Both the position numbers and the translations under genes were made by a program. A DNA stretch of 64,000 nt from Aurifilum marmelostoma (taxonomy: Eukaryota > Ascomycota > Sordariomycetes > Diaporthales > Cryphonectriaceae): NCBI GenBank assembly GCA_027559495.1, contig JAMXSV010000008.1, forward strand, positions 248,001-312,000, written 5' to 3'. The notes beneath the pieces are model-generated. The model had not been told where the DNA came from. It saw nothing but the letters and a program-made list of their open reading frames with translations, and made no database searches. This document shows positions 1 through 11,500 of the stretch, one piece after another. Position 1 is the stretch's first letter; every line of letters starts with the position of its first letter.

Positions 1-628
1 GATCCACTGTTCGTAAAAATTGACTTTTGGAATAAAAGAGCGCGAAAAACCAATGACCATTGAGATTGAGCGGAAGGTAAGAAAAAAAGGATAAGAACAG
101 GGTTAGGGGTGCAAGGCTATGTACAAGGCTGGCGAACCCATGAACTGCATGCCAACAATCGATTGTAGTCTCCAGTGTATACTTGGTCCCCTTTAATTAA
201 CATGAACAAGTTGCCTGCATACGTACATCAGGACCAACATAAACCTCCAATCTCTTATTTTGCTTCCAGCTTATGTTCTGGCCGGTGTCGGCGAAACTAA
301 AAATCCTGATGGAGACTGTTCATTTCAACCGGGCGCCGCGGGCCACTACGCAAGCAGTTCCGCGGACGAGGCGGAGCCCGCCAGCTGAATGCACTCTCCT
401 TCTGTCCATCCCTCAGACAGCAATGGATTATGTTAACAGTAGATAATAAATAATTGATATTTGCTTCAAGATCGCGTCAAGGCTGAGGAGAGTTCCCTTC
501 TTATACTTTAAGAACTCTGCTTCTCTTATAGGCTATTTTTCTTGTTCTGAAGATAATTCGTCGAGTCTGATGTGATTTGGCCGCGTGCACTGCACTGAAG
601 TTCATTCTATTCCAATCAAGTGGCAATC
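1..628. other. Left-edge intergenic / ceramide synthase promoter
   Basis: No coding region is supported here. The stretch is of mixed composition, with no transposon or RNA gene recognised. Its right part is the presumed promoter and 5' UTR of the ceramide synthase gene that follows on the + strand. Confidence 0.5.
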
Positions 629-2067
629 ATGGCCAAAGCAACCTCCACCCTGACAATCCCGCCTCCACAGTCCGCAGGCCAAGTCTTCAGCACCCCAGAG
701 CAATGTGCAAGCCGGAAGAACGAGTTGATACACCGAAGACGCCATGACAGAAGCTCAAAGCCTCCTGGCTCTTGGCCGCCCTCGCCGAGAACATGGTCGG
801 ATGCTGGCAACAAGACTCGACGAAGAGGTCACAAGGCGAAGGGAAACAAATTGTCTGCTAACGGCCAGAGATTTGTGTGCAGCCCTGGTCGTGCTCCTGG
901 AATACGACACCGCACATGGGCTATGCCGCTCGTCCTGATTCTCATGTTTCTCTGCCTATACGGCCTCAACCCACACGAGTCCAACATAATCCACCACTTC
1001 CTCTTCCTGTCCTACAAACTCGAGGGCCAACCAGGCCACGATGCCAGCTCTTCCTCCCCGTCACCATCACACTATGGCTACGGCAAGGGGCCATGGGACC
1101 TGGCCTTTGTCCTCTTCTACACCATCGTCCTAACCTTTGCGCGCGAGTTCCTCATGCACGAGCTCCTGTCCCCCCTCGCCCGCGCCTGCGGCATCACCTC
1201 CCCGCGCACGACCTCCCGCTTCGCAGAGCAGATGTACACGGCCTGCTACACGGCGCTCAGCGGGCCCCCTCGGCCTGCTCGTCATGCGGCGCACCCCGGG
1301 CCTGTGGTACTTTGAGACGCGCGGCATGTACGAGGGGTACCCGCACCGCGTGCACGAGGGCCTCTTCAAGTTCTACTACCTGTTCCAGGCGGCCTTCTGG
1401 GCCCAGCAGGTCGTCGTCATGGTGCTGGGCCAGGAGCAGCGCCGCAGGGACTTTAGGGAGTTTGTGGCGCATCATGTTGTCACGGTTGCGCTGATCGGGC
1501 TGAGCTATCGGTTTCACTTTATGCGGATTGGTATCGCCGTCTATGTGACGCATGATATCAGCGATGGTCTCCTGGCGGTAAGTGTGATCTAGTTGTCTAT
1601 CTCTCTCCGCAACTCGGTGGAGAAGTAGAGGAAGGGAACAAGAAACTGACAAAGTAAATGGGGCCTGCCAGGTTGTGAAATCACTCAACTACGCGCAAAG
1701 CAGCCTCCAGGCCCCCGTGTACGCCTTCTGCATGGCCTGCTGGATCTACCTGCGCCACTACATCAACCTGCGCATCCTCTATTCCATCCTCACCGAGTTC
1801 TCCGCGGTCGGGCCCTTTGCGCTCGACTGGGCTGCGGATCAGTACAAGTGCCGCCTCTCGCAGGTCGTCACCTTTGGGCTGCTGGCGGGGCTGCAGATTC
1901 TTAACCTCTTTTGGCTGTACTGCCTCTTCCGCAGCGCGTACCGGTTTGTGGTGCTGGGTATTGCCAAGGATGATAGGTCTGATGCTGAGGAGTCGGAAGG
2001 CGGAGAGGTGGATGGTGATATTGTTCAGGGAGGAGCCAAGGAACGTGCGGAGGGTATTCATTATTAA
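629..2067 (+). CDS. Ceramide synthase (LAG1/TLC domain), frameshifted as sequenced
   Basis: Sphingosine N-acyltransferase of the LAG1/LAC1 family, an ER multi-pass membrane enzyme joining an acyl-CoA to a long-chain base. The family signature ESNIIHHFLFLSY is followed by a TLC domain with GMYEGYPHR, the catalytic His pair in FVAHHVVT (about residue 280) and the THDISD segment. Exons are 629–1577 and 1672–2067, separated by a GTAAGT…CAG intron in phase 0. The ATG at 629 is preferred to an in-frame GTG at 620. Reading is broken at the C5 run 1265–1269: the upstream frame gives YTACYTALSGP, and the conserved continuation PLGLLVMRRTPG lies one base out. Dropping one C gives about 447 residues, normal for the family. 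I judge this a sequencing error more likely than a pseudogene, because both sides are well conserved. The gene converges on the ankyrin gene. Confidence 0.88.
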
Positions 2068-2330
2068 TTAGTGAAGACAATGGGTTTGACAATGTTGTGT
2101 TGTCTGGATACCTTTACGGAAGATGAGCAAGTCACCCTCTCAAGTAGACTTGATATAGTCATAGAACAAGTCTAGCACTGTAGTTTCCAATTCTCCATCT
2201 CTTCATCAAAGTCGAGCGCAGACGCAATTCACTTGGCCAGTGCACATATCTCCTCAGACGTGCGTGTGAATCACAAAGAAGAGCATTGTTGCTCGTTACA
2301 CACACAAGGGCGCCACAAACCATTTTTTTT

Positions 2331-3443
2331 TCAACCCTTTGACTGTTTGCTCTTGTGCAGGAGAGCTCTCATCCTGCGACTCATTCCCAGTCTCGTGGGG
2401 TCATGTTTCCTGACGAGCCTATTCTCCTTTCTGGCCGGTGCCAGTTCGGCGCCATACCTCAAACACAGCTTCGCACCACTCAGATAATCCGTGACGGCAG
2501 CCGCTGCCAGACCTTCTGAAGGGTCTGCGCCGTGGTCGAGAAGAAGCCTGCCGAGCTGATAATTCCTCTTTGACATAGCGGTAGACAGCGCATGGTCTTT
2601 TCGCAGTCTTGCCCCGTGGTTTAGCAGAGCCTCGGCCGCCGGGAAGTTGGAGGCATCGGCAGCGTAGACCAGGGGCGTGGCATAGTGATCCAGAGCCGGG
2701 TTGGTGGCGTACCGCGTCACGATCTCGTTGAGGCCGTTGCAGTCGAGCCCCGCATCGACATCCATGTGATGCCTGTCGATCAGATGGTTGATCATGGCGG
2801 CCGAAGAAGCCTGGGAGAGGCAACGGGTGGCGTGGTGCAGAGCAAGGCTGCGCTCGGGCTTTGCACCGCGCGCGACGAGGTGGTCGACGAGCTCGATGTC
2901 CCCGGATCTCGCAGCCCAGTTGAGCACCTCGACGGTCCTGTTGCGGATACATCCGTCGATGTTGTGATACATCTTGTTGGTAGGGCCGTTGATGTCCAGG
3001 TCGGTATGGTCTAGGAGCCAGTCGAGGGTTTCTCGGCAGAAGAGAGCCTCTCTATAGAAGAAATAGTGCCGGGTCAGTCGTGCTGAAGTTTGCCTAGGGA
3101 GAAGGAGTCATCAGGGCAGACCAGAAACTCACGGTAGGATGTTTAGCTTAGGATGTGAGAACTTGAGGCCATGCTCAGAGAACACTTCAAGCATGGCCGC
3201 GGACTTGGAGCTCCGGGCGAGCATGCTTGGTTTCACCACCTCTGCTTCGACCCCGTGTTCAAAAAAACACCGAGCGCCCTCGACCCAGTCTTGTTTGACG
3301 ACATCCATCAAGAGGTACATCAAGCGCATTCTGGTCAAGCAACTCACGGATCTCTCGAGCTCGGTGCTCAGTACGTTGACATCTCGTGACTCGACGGCTG
3401 CCCCGCAAGCCTTGTAAGCAGAGTGAGAAGCATCCTCATCCAT
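2331..3443 (-). CDS. Ankyrin-repeat protein
   Basis: Predicted 343-residue protein from exons 3443–3133 and 3051–2331, joined across an 81-base GTGAGT…TAG intron (3132–3052) that restores one frame. The second exon carries degenerate ankyrin repeats, visible as units such as NWAARSGDIELVDHLVARGA, PLVYAADASNFPAAEALLNHGA and GRLLLDHGADP. No catalytic domain, signal peptide or membrane segment is seen. Ankyrin repeats mediate protein contacts, but the partner cannot be read from sequence. The N-terminal 100 residues also look helical and repeat-like. The ATG at 3443 is the first in frame. The 3' end faces the ceramide synthase gene with about 260 bases between the stop codons. Confidence 0.8.
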
Positions 3444-5113
3444 CGTTTGTAAAGAGCGGACTTGTTGTGGATAGGAATTTGCTAATTAATAGCCTTCCGT
3501 AGCTTGATGAGAGTATTCCTCATACCAAAGCGAACCAAAAGCAGGCGACTTGCGAAATGGCAATACAGTAGAGATGAAGAAGGAAGACAGAAGATCCAAG
3601 AACGAGGAAAGGATTACTCGATGGGGCGTCGTTCCAACAACTATCTACAGCCTGGCCGATGGAGGATGATGAGAGCGCAGTCTCTACAAGCTGGAAGATT
3701 GTAAAGGAGAAGAGAAGTTGAGCAGCTTAATCAAAAGAAGGGCGTGCGGGGATGTAGGCGATGATAAAGGCACCTTGTGAAAGGCTCAGCCCCCACGGGT
3801 GATGATACTATGCCGATCTTGTAAAGCACAGGAGTTGCGCAACCTGACTGGGAATGATAATACCAACAACACAACAGCACTTGAAACAGACCTTGGCCAA
3901 CCTACCAGGACGAGTGGGGGCAGCCGACAGCATCCAGCTCACAATTAAGACCATACGTTGTTCTTGTTGAGTTGCAGGACTTCCCCATTTTCATTTTCGC
4001 AAACCCCGGCTTCTGAGCACTGCATAGGATGACTCTGAGTGCCACTTTTCAGTTTCAGTTGGGTGATATCAAGATGCCGCGAGTTCCGTCGGAGCGACGG
4101 TTGGGGAGAGCCACTTCCAAGGTTGCTTCCGTTGGTCAGCTTCCTTCGACCTGGTCGTAAATTAGCCTGACAAGTCTTGATCGGCCATCATCACCAACAG
4201 ATGGCGATGTCACCTGCAGTACCCTGGCACCGGAATTCGTCGCCTGACTTGCGTGAGCACTTGCAAGATTGCATACAATCCCTCCCCAGGATCAAAAATT
4301 ATCATCTCGCTCCACTGAAGCTGGCCCTTCGGGGCCGAGAGCAGAGTTCCCCTTCTCTGCTTGTCATACCAATGTAGCCATCCACTATTTCAGCATCACA
4401 TTGAGCAGCATAGCAAGCCAGCCGGCCGCCCTAGGCCAGGTGGAGGAGCTACGGCGACTTGGACTTCAGGATGCTTCAGCCTCGGCACGATAGATGCCGC
4501 TTATTACTTTTCAAAGATAATCATAGGGTCAGACGAGTGAGAAATGGAATTCCTCCCTTCCACAAAGGTTTCACGTCTGGGCAGGGTGCGGACACGAATC
4601 TCGGCCCATCGTTGGTAGCTCGAGAGTAGCAAGAGTGAAGATTATGTGTGCACGCCTTCCAAGTGGACAGCGGCCGCCAGCATGTCGAGTGATGGGAGAT
4701 GGTGAGAGGACTTGTCGAGACCGTCATCAACCTTTACAAGAGGTCTTATTTCGGGTCTTGGCTCCTGAGATCTCTGATAGAGCTTGGAAAGCCTTGCTGA
4801 GATAATCACATTGCCGATGTTGTCTTTCTAGCCCTCGTAGACTGGCTTCACAGCCCTTCTGGCAGCAACGTCTGCCACGATGGTGAGGCCGCACCTGAGC
4901 CTCTTTTACTTCGGTGTTGGGGATTCTATGATGGAGTCGTCTACAATATATAATCTCTGCTTTTCCTTCAGTCACCTCATCTATATATAGTCTTCTTGTC
5001 TCATCAACCTTTCTTTCTAATTCGAGAAACGACGACTATCCCCCCCTTTATAATCACTGGTGCTGGCATCTTTATATATTGCTTGACTTTTCCTGAGGAC
5101 ATATCATATCCCA
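3444..5113. other. Intergenic region, no gene supported
   Basis: Only short, unconvincing reading frames on both strands. The left part is the promoter of the ankyrin gene (- strand). The right end holds a TATA box and a pyrimidine-rich leader for the broken secreted-protein gene. Nothing else is recognised. Confidence 0.5.
4982..4989 (+). promoter_or_regulatory. Probable TATA box of the broken secreted-protein gene
   Basis: TATATATA lies about 125 bases upstream of the ATG at 5114, followed by a pyrimidine-rich stretch (TCTTCTTGTCTC…CTTTCTTTC) typical of fungal 5' leaders. The placement supports a formerly functional gene starting at 5114. Confidence 0.5.
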
Positions 5114-6519
5114 ATGCTCATGACGGGCGTATTCATATGGGGACTCTGTCTCCTCAGCCCCACGGTCTCGGCCCTAGACTTTCAAACACCCTACTCGCTG
5201 CTGGCCAGGAGTCATAACGGCTCTACTGCTTCTGTGGGCTACATTGCAAATCCCACCTAGAGTGATCTATCCTCTTTCAGCTCTGTTACCCCGGCAGTAA
5301 ATGGCACAACTCCTAAGGACCCCGCACATCTTTGCGCTTTGGGACCCCCCGGTGATGAGAGTAAGTTTTTTGGCATCCGGCCCCATGAAGTTTCCCGGTG
5401 TATGGCATAATAATTAATTAATATCTGAGATAGGTGCGGGAGTGACTCAGGTCCCTGTTCCAACGATATACTCAACAGGATGCCCTGATTGCATCACGGT
5501 GTCGGGTGTCGTCGTCGGCACCTCTGTGCCTACAACCCTCGTCCCTGAGGAATCAGACCGTTGCCGGATCTGCCTCTCCTACCTCCAGCGATACTGCCAA
5601 CAAGAGGGCAGAGCTGGCACACGTGCCACGTGCGACGCTCCTAAGTCGTACTCCACAGGTTGCACCTCTTGCGGATCCAGAGGCTGGGAATCATGAAATG
5701 TTCATGACAGATATGTTCGAAGATTCCAAAACCGAGCAAATCAGTATTTGGCCATCCGACGACCAGATTGAGGGCTGGAAGATCCCCCCTCACAATAGAT
5801 GACGAGACGGTGCAGACGCCCGTCGGGGTGACTGCAATCTATGTCCCATGACCCGACAAGCCGACCAATTGCAAGATTTTTGTAATGAGTGGTTGCACGG
5901 CTGCTATCATCGTGGTATGTCTCCATCTATATCTCGAACATGACGCGACTTCCTCAACCTCTTCGTCAACATGCTGGCCGGCGCCGCCAACGCGAGCGCC
6001 GCAGGGGCGAACTGCGACCTGCAGAGCTGGGACTACACGACCGAGGACGCGGCCAGACGAGGCATCGCCGGCCGACTAGTCGGTGCCCCGCCGCCGGCCA
6101 TCGAGCACAAGGGGAACGCCACGTTCTGCAACATCAATAGCTTCTTCGACACGCAGTTCTACAACGGGGTCCAGGAGACGGCCCTGATGTGGTTCGAGGC
6201 CGAGTTCGGGTTCGAGCTCGGGGACATGGGCAGTTTCGACTGCTCCAGCAGCGTCGACCTGGTCGGCGCGGTCCTCGGCGGCATCTTCGACGCGGTCCTG
6301 CCCGAGTTTGCGTGGCTGATCAATTCGGGCATCGAGCTCGGAGAACTGGCCTGTGAGGCGGCGGAGACGTTCAACCCGACAAAGTCGAGACGGGAGATGG
6401 AGGCTGATAAGGCGAGCGCGAAGCTGGCCAGGGCGTGGGCAAAGGAGACGAAGAAGGATAGAAAGCTGCCAATGCCGGAGCACAGGAAGAAGGAGCTGGG
6501 ACTGATTGGTTCGAAATAA
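5114..6519 (+). pseudogene. Decayed gene for a secreted protein
   Basis: The ATG at 5114 opens a convincing signal peptide (MLMTGVFIWGLCLLSPTVSA), then meets an in-frame TAG at 5258–5260. Plausible coding continues to a clean intron at 5361–5433 (GTAAGT…TAG), then THR/SER-rich sequence with a CPDC motif. Reading then moves to another frame near 5540–5560. It moves again at the C6 run 5784–5789, where dropping one C turns EGWKIP into a continuation beginning LTIDDETVQTPVGV. A TGA follows at 5849–5851. A final clean block, 5971–6519, encodes 182 residues including NCDLQSWDYTTEDAARRG and FNPTKSRREMEADKA, and may be the only intact part. I do not recognise the family. Two stops plus at least three frame changes argue for a pseudogene rather than error alone. 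Alternatively, the last block is a separate short gene starting at 5971. Confidence 0.55.
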
Positions 6520-7411
6520 CACATAGTCGGGCAGACCTCATTTATAGTAGGCAAGCTACAACGGAAGTGACCATATACAAGCTAATTAGATGACAATTAT
6601 CTGTTGGCATTTCGACTGTTTGTTAGACTTCAGTTTTTGCCATGATATAATTAGAGCCTTGCACATCTAATCCTGTTCTCAATAATATTTCATCCTGTTC
6701 GATATTGATTCCCATCAACTCTTCCCGTTCCTGATCAGTTCATCCCCATAAGTAACGCAGATAATTACTAGAAGTCATATAATATATCTATATGCCCCCT
6801 CTGCTCTAACTAGGACAATCAGTTGTCCAGAACGACCTGTGTAAGCCAACATTCAAGGTCAGCACAGGCAGTGGGACAGCAAATTCTAGTCGTCACCATC
6901 TTGTTCATGTAGATCATTGCCTAAGTACCCTGGAGTCATCCATGTGTAAGTACAGACGTACACAGGTCTCTCGCCACTCAGGACGTAGCAGCAGACCAGC
7001 TGCAGGCCACCCTTGACCCATGTTCGGCCCGCAGAAGGATCTCCCGTAATACAGACTACCACTAAAGAGAACGTTCTGCATATGCAGTCCTCTGTATGCT
7101 ACTGCATCTAATTAGGCTCTCTGCGCCCGTGCGGGGATTCTCAAGCAATGACACTGTGCAGAAGCAGGCAGGCAGACTCTAGGTAGGTAGGTCATGTGTA
7201 CAGCAGCTTGTAGGCATCGAGGAATCTTTCAGGGTCTGTCTTGTCATGCCATATCATGTCCAGGCTGCTGTCTACTTACTTCAGCTGTATATCAAGCCTC
7301 TTCCTCGACTTTCTTCCCCATTTTGTATTGTCTTTCCCCTCCACCCAGCATCACATATAGTACACCCACCTCCATCCAACCCATCCAACCAAGGAAACAG
7401 AAGAAACCACC
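6520..7411. other. Intergenic region, no gene supported
   Basis: Moderately AT-rich with no convincing reading frame. The last 60 bases before 7412 contain a CATATAG element and a C/A-rich leader that probably belong to the next gene. Confidence 0.5.
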
Positions 7412-7897
7412 ATGGTCCTCATCCGCCGCCCGGGTGCCCCGACCAGCCCCGAATCCCCGCCCAAAATCATCACAAATCTCATCTTTTCCGGTTCAGCGTA
7501 CGACCCTCCGAGGCCCACGCCCATGATCGAGTTCGACTACCACTTCGACTCCCCTACCTCCCCTCAGGATGACGAGGATGACGCCCCTGCCACCGGCACT
7601 AGAAGAGTCACCTTGACCTATTCCTTCCGCTGCGACATCTCGGCAGTCGACACAAGCACCCTTTCCCCCGAGTACAAGCAAGAGAATGCTCTATACCCAG
7701 CAGCAGACCAAGGGACAACGGCGGCGAGGAGGACAGAGAGGGAGTATAACGAGGCCGCCTGGGCCTTGACAACGCTGAATCCGATGCTGCAGCGCTGTTA
7801 TAATTCCGATAAGCCTGACCTGCTTCTTCGTGCGGTCGAGTCGTGGATGGCCGTCAGGGACTGCGTGGGTGGGCTGGCTGTCGAGCAGGGGCAGTAG
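7412..7897 (+). CDS. Hypothetical protein, 161 residues
   Basis: Single-exon reading frame whose ATG sits in a good fungal start context (ACCACCATGG). The product is acidic and proline-rich in its first third (PGAPTSPESPPK, SPTSPQDDEDDAPAT), followed by a possible folded part containing RRVTLTYSFRCDISAVDT and a helical C-terminus (AAWALTTLNPMLQRCYNSDK). It has no signal peptide or membrane segment, and I recognise no domain. Upstream, a CATATAG element and C-rich leader support transcription. It stands between the broken secreted-protein gene and the 3' end of the nucleoporin gene, with no operon-like context. Codon use is GC-biased at third positions, which favours a real gene, but its function is unknown. 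Confidence 0.6.
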   Translation: MVLIRRPGAPTSPESPPKIITNLIFSGSAYDPPRPTPMIEFDYHFDSPTSPQDDEDDAPATGTRRVTLTYSFRCDISAVDTSTLSPEYKQENALYPAADQGTTAARRTEREYNEAAWALTTLNPMLQRCYNSDKPDLLLRAVESWMAVRDCVGGLAVEQGQ

Positions 7898-8504
7898 CAG
7901 CGCGGAGGCGAGTACGAGAGCAAGTCACGGGAGGTGATATACTAACAGGCGACAAACATTGTTCTTTGCTTTTATATCTGAAGCCAATGTGGGCTTCCTG
8001 GAGCTTTCGTTGCCCATAACGGATATCAAGATGCCCAAAATTGCCTAAGATCAAGACAAAAACACAAGACGTTGTTGTTCTTTTGAGCTCCTAACAAGAT
8101 GCTCACCAGTGCCAGTGCCATTACCATGAATGCTATGCTGCAGAAATCAGAAGAAGGGGAAATAAGGACGAGGCTGGGCCGCAACCAAGCTTGTTATAGC
8201 TTTATCCATCGGTGATGCGCGGGGAACCCAGGCATGAGCCGCTTTCGCATTTGCTTGCTTCCTTGAATTGTTCCTCTTTCCCACTTCTGCACATACGAAC
8301 CACTTGGCCAACGGTACTATCTGTCCCTATTGCGCGGTATAAAACTGTTCTCGCATTGCAACCACTTGGTTCGAGATACCGCCATCATTTTGCTCTTTCC
8401 TTTTCATACAATTTGTACAACCTTTCTTGCGTATCCCCCCTGATTACCATCACCACTACGACCACTCCCTTCCGATGGCCACAGACGAAAGAAGCCCTTT
8501 AGCA
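7898..8504. other. Intergenic between convergent genes
   Basis: Holds the 3' flanks of the 161-residue hypothetical gene (+) and the nucleoporin gene (-). A TATAAAA sequence near 8339 has no gene downstream of it on the + strand, so it is probably coincidental. Confidence 0.5.
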
Positions 8505-11500
8505 TCATTTGTTGGCGTTCTTGTGCTCCTCGAGCGCCGTAGCGAGTTTGACAGCGAACTCGTGGTTCCTGACCTGGATCATCCATGTCTCCAGGCCCTT
8601 GCCGTCATCCTTTGCCGTCGTGACCTTGATCCACTTGGCGCCCGCGTCGACCTTGTAGGAGAAGCTCGGTAGCACAAGCTTGTTCATGGCCACCCTGCCA
8701 CTAGGCTCCGTGCGCAGCAGCATGCGCACCGCACCCGTAGACTTGTGCTTGAGCACGCGGAGGGGGCCAAGGCCCTCAGGCTGCCAGGGGTTCTTCTTCT
8801 TCTTGTCTTCGTCGTCGTCGGGCTTCGCCGGAACGTGACGCAGGGCCTTGGCTCGGACCTCATGGACGACCTCTTCGTCCTCCTCGCCAGGCCCCCCGTC
8901 GGTTAGAGAAACTTGCTGGTCCTGTGTTGCATCGTCCTCGTCAGCCGCTGCTCCATTCCCGCCATCTTGCTTCTTGGCTTCTGGCTCGGGAGTGCCAGCT
9001 GCCGGCGTCGTAGCTAGGCTAGACGCTCCGCCAAACAAAGGGGTATCTTTACATGACGTTAATTATGAACATCATAAAATCAACGCACTAGTCAAGCAAA
9101 TCACACAAAACGAAGGAAATGCTACTTACTCGTGCCGGTAGAGCTCCCAGCAGGCGGGACCGCAAGTTGGCTGGCGAAGATGCCCTGGGCTGCGTTCGCT
9201 GGCTGGCCGGAGAAGAGGCCAGACGGGGCGGCGGGCTGCGATGGCTGCTGTGACGCTCCGCCAAAATTAAAAAGGGATGATCCACTGTTCGTGGCCCCTC
9301 CACCACCAAATAGGCTGGCAGAGGGCGCAGAAGATTCATTCGTGGGCTGCGAGCCACCACCAAAGCTGAAGGTCGAAGAAGGAGCAGCTGGAGTAGTACT
9401 GCTTCCGAACTGGAAAGGCGCAGAGCCTGATGCATTTGTCGAGGCACCAAAGTCGAATGACGGAGGCTGTGAGGTACCAGCGCCATTCGCGAAGGGGTTG
9501 TTGAACGAGTCCCCGCCTCCGCCCGCGTTAAAGGTGAAGGAGCCCGTAGAGGCCGCAGGCGCTGCAGTACCGCTGCCAAAGGAGAATGTAGAGGCTTGGG
9601 TTGCGTTGGCTGAGCTGTCCTTGGGTGCGCCGAACAGACTGCCCGTTGGAGGGTTGGACGTGGAAGCAGAGGGCTGAGAGCCGAACGTAAAGCCAGTGCT
9701 GGGGGTAGAGAAGAGGCTGGGCTGCGTTTTCGCAGGCTCGGGCTCAGTTGGTCTGGTGCTTCCAAACAGAGACGGCGGAGCAGGCGTAGGTGCGGCAGCA
9801 GCCGCAGGAGTGGCAGCTGGCGCACCAAAGGTGTACTTCTTGTCTCCCGCGGCAGGAGCCCCGAAAACAGAGGCTGCGTCTGTGGCTCCGTTGGCAGCGG
9901 CGGCAGTCTTTGGTGGCAATTTCTCAGCAGGCGTTGGTGCGTTCCCACCAAATGTGTACTTCTTGGTCGGCTGTTCGTCGGCGGTATCAGGCTCGGGCCT
10001 TCTCTTCTTGGCAGTTGATTCTTCCTCCTTCTTCTCCGCCGTGCTTGCGGCACCGAATAATGCTGGGGTTGCGGATGACTTCTCGCCATTCGTCGTGGCG
10101 AACAATGAACCGGCCGGCTTGTCACTGGGCTTGCCGAAGAGGTAGGTGCCTTGAGGCTGCGTGGCGGGAGTTGCTGCACTATTCAGGCCAGAAAAAAGAG
10201 ACTTGGGCTGGTCATGGGTGGCAGGAGTCTCGGCAGGCTTGCCAAACGGTGTAGTCGAGCTGACACCTGGAGTCTTTGACCCGAAGAGACTTGGTGTAGA
10301 AGGCGCTGCAGTCGAGCCAGATGTATTCGACTCAGGCTTTCCGAAGAGAGGGGCCTTAGAGGCGTTGTTAAAGAGCCCGGTGGTGCTCGTCTCTGATGGT
10401 TTGTCGGCCTGGCCAAACAATGATGGTGCAGCTGGCTTTGGCGTCTGATTCGCAAAGTCTTGGACCTGGGTGCTGAGGGAGCCAGTACCATCTGGCTTAG
10501 GCGTCTCTGCAGACCCAAACTTGAGCCCGGACGCGTTATCCATCTTTGAGAAGATCGAGCTCGGCTGTGCGGTCGACATCCCGAACAGAGGCGTACTCGT
10601 CGACGCAGGCTCGGCGCCGAACTTGATGGGCGTGCTGGGGTTCCAAGTATTGTTCTGGGGCTTGCTCTGCTTCGGTGGGCTAGCAGGTCGCTTGTCAGGG
10701 GACTTGGCAGCCTCCACCTGAGGTGCCTTGGTGGCGCGATCCATGATGCTCGATCCCTTACCAAAGAGGTCGCCATTTCCAGTCACACTGCCGAATGTAG
10801 CACTAGGCTTGCTATTAAACAGCGAAGGCGCGTTTCCAAATGTAGGAGCAGCACCAGCAGGCGTCTTCTCAGGGGGTGGTACCTCCTCCACCTCGTCATC
10901 AGACTCGCCTTCACCATCGGCCTCGCTTTCCTCCTCGTCGTCACTACCGGCCGGGGTGTTCTGCTCAGACAGATGACCAAAGATGTTGCTGCTAGGAGCC
11001 AAAGACTTGGAGGCCCCGCTAAGAACAGACCCAGAGGGCTGGGCGAACAGACTGGACTGCGGTTTGCTGGCGGCGGTGTCTGCCTTCGCGAAAGGCTGCT
11101 TCGGCGGGCTGGCCGGGTGCTTGGCTGGGGTGTTGTTGGCAACCTCTTCGAACAGCGACAGAGTCGCAGATGGCTTCGACTTCTGGAGCTTGCTGGGCTG
11201 GTTCTCCTCGTCCTGGTCCATCTGCTCGGAGCCGCGCTTCGTCTTCTTCGCAAACGGCGTAGCACCCGCATTCGAGGCTGGCGCTGCAGACTCGGTCAGA
11301 GGCTCTCGCTCTGTCTGTCGGCGCTTGGGCTGAGAAGAGATGGTGTCCTTGGTGAGGTCATCATCAGCTCGTCTCTTGACGGAAGCTCGGAAGCTGCTCT
11401 GTCCGCCGTTCGACCTCGGGGCCGAGTCATCATCGTCCATCTCCGCATCCTCATCTGGAACGTTGTTCTCCTGCTTCCACTTCTTGAGCACCTCTCGGGA

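Noticed and set aside
9132..10254. Long + strand frames opposite the nucleoporin gene
   Set aside because: Antisense shadows of FG repeats with no independent coding features.
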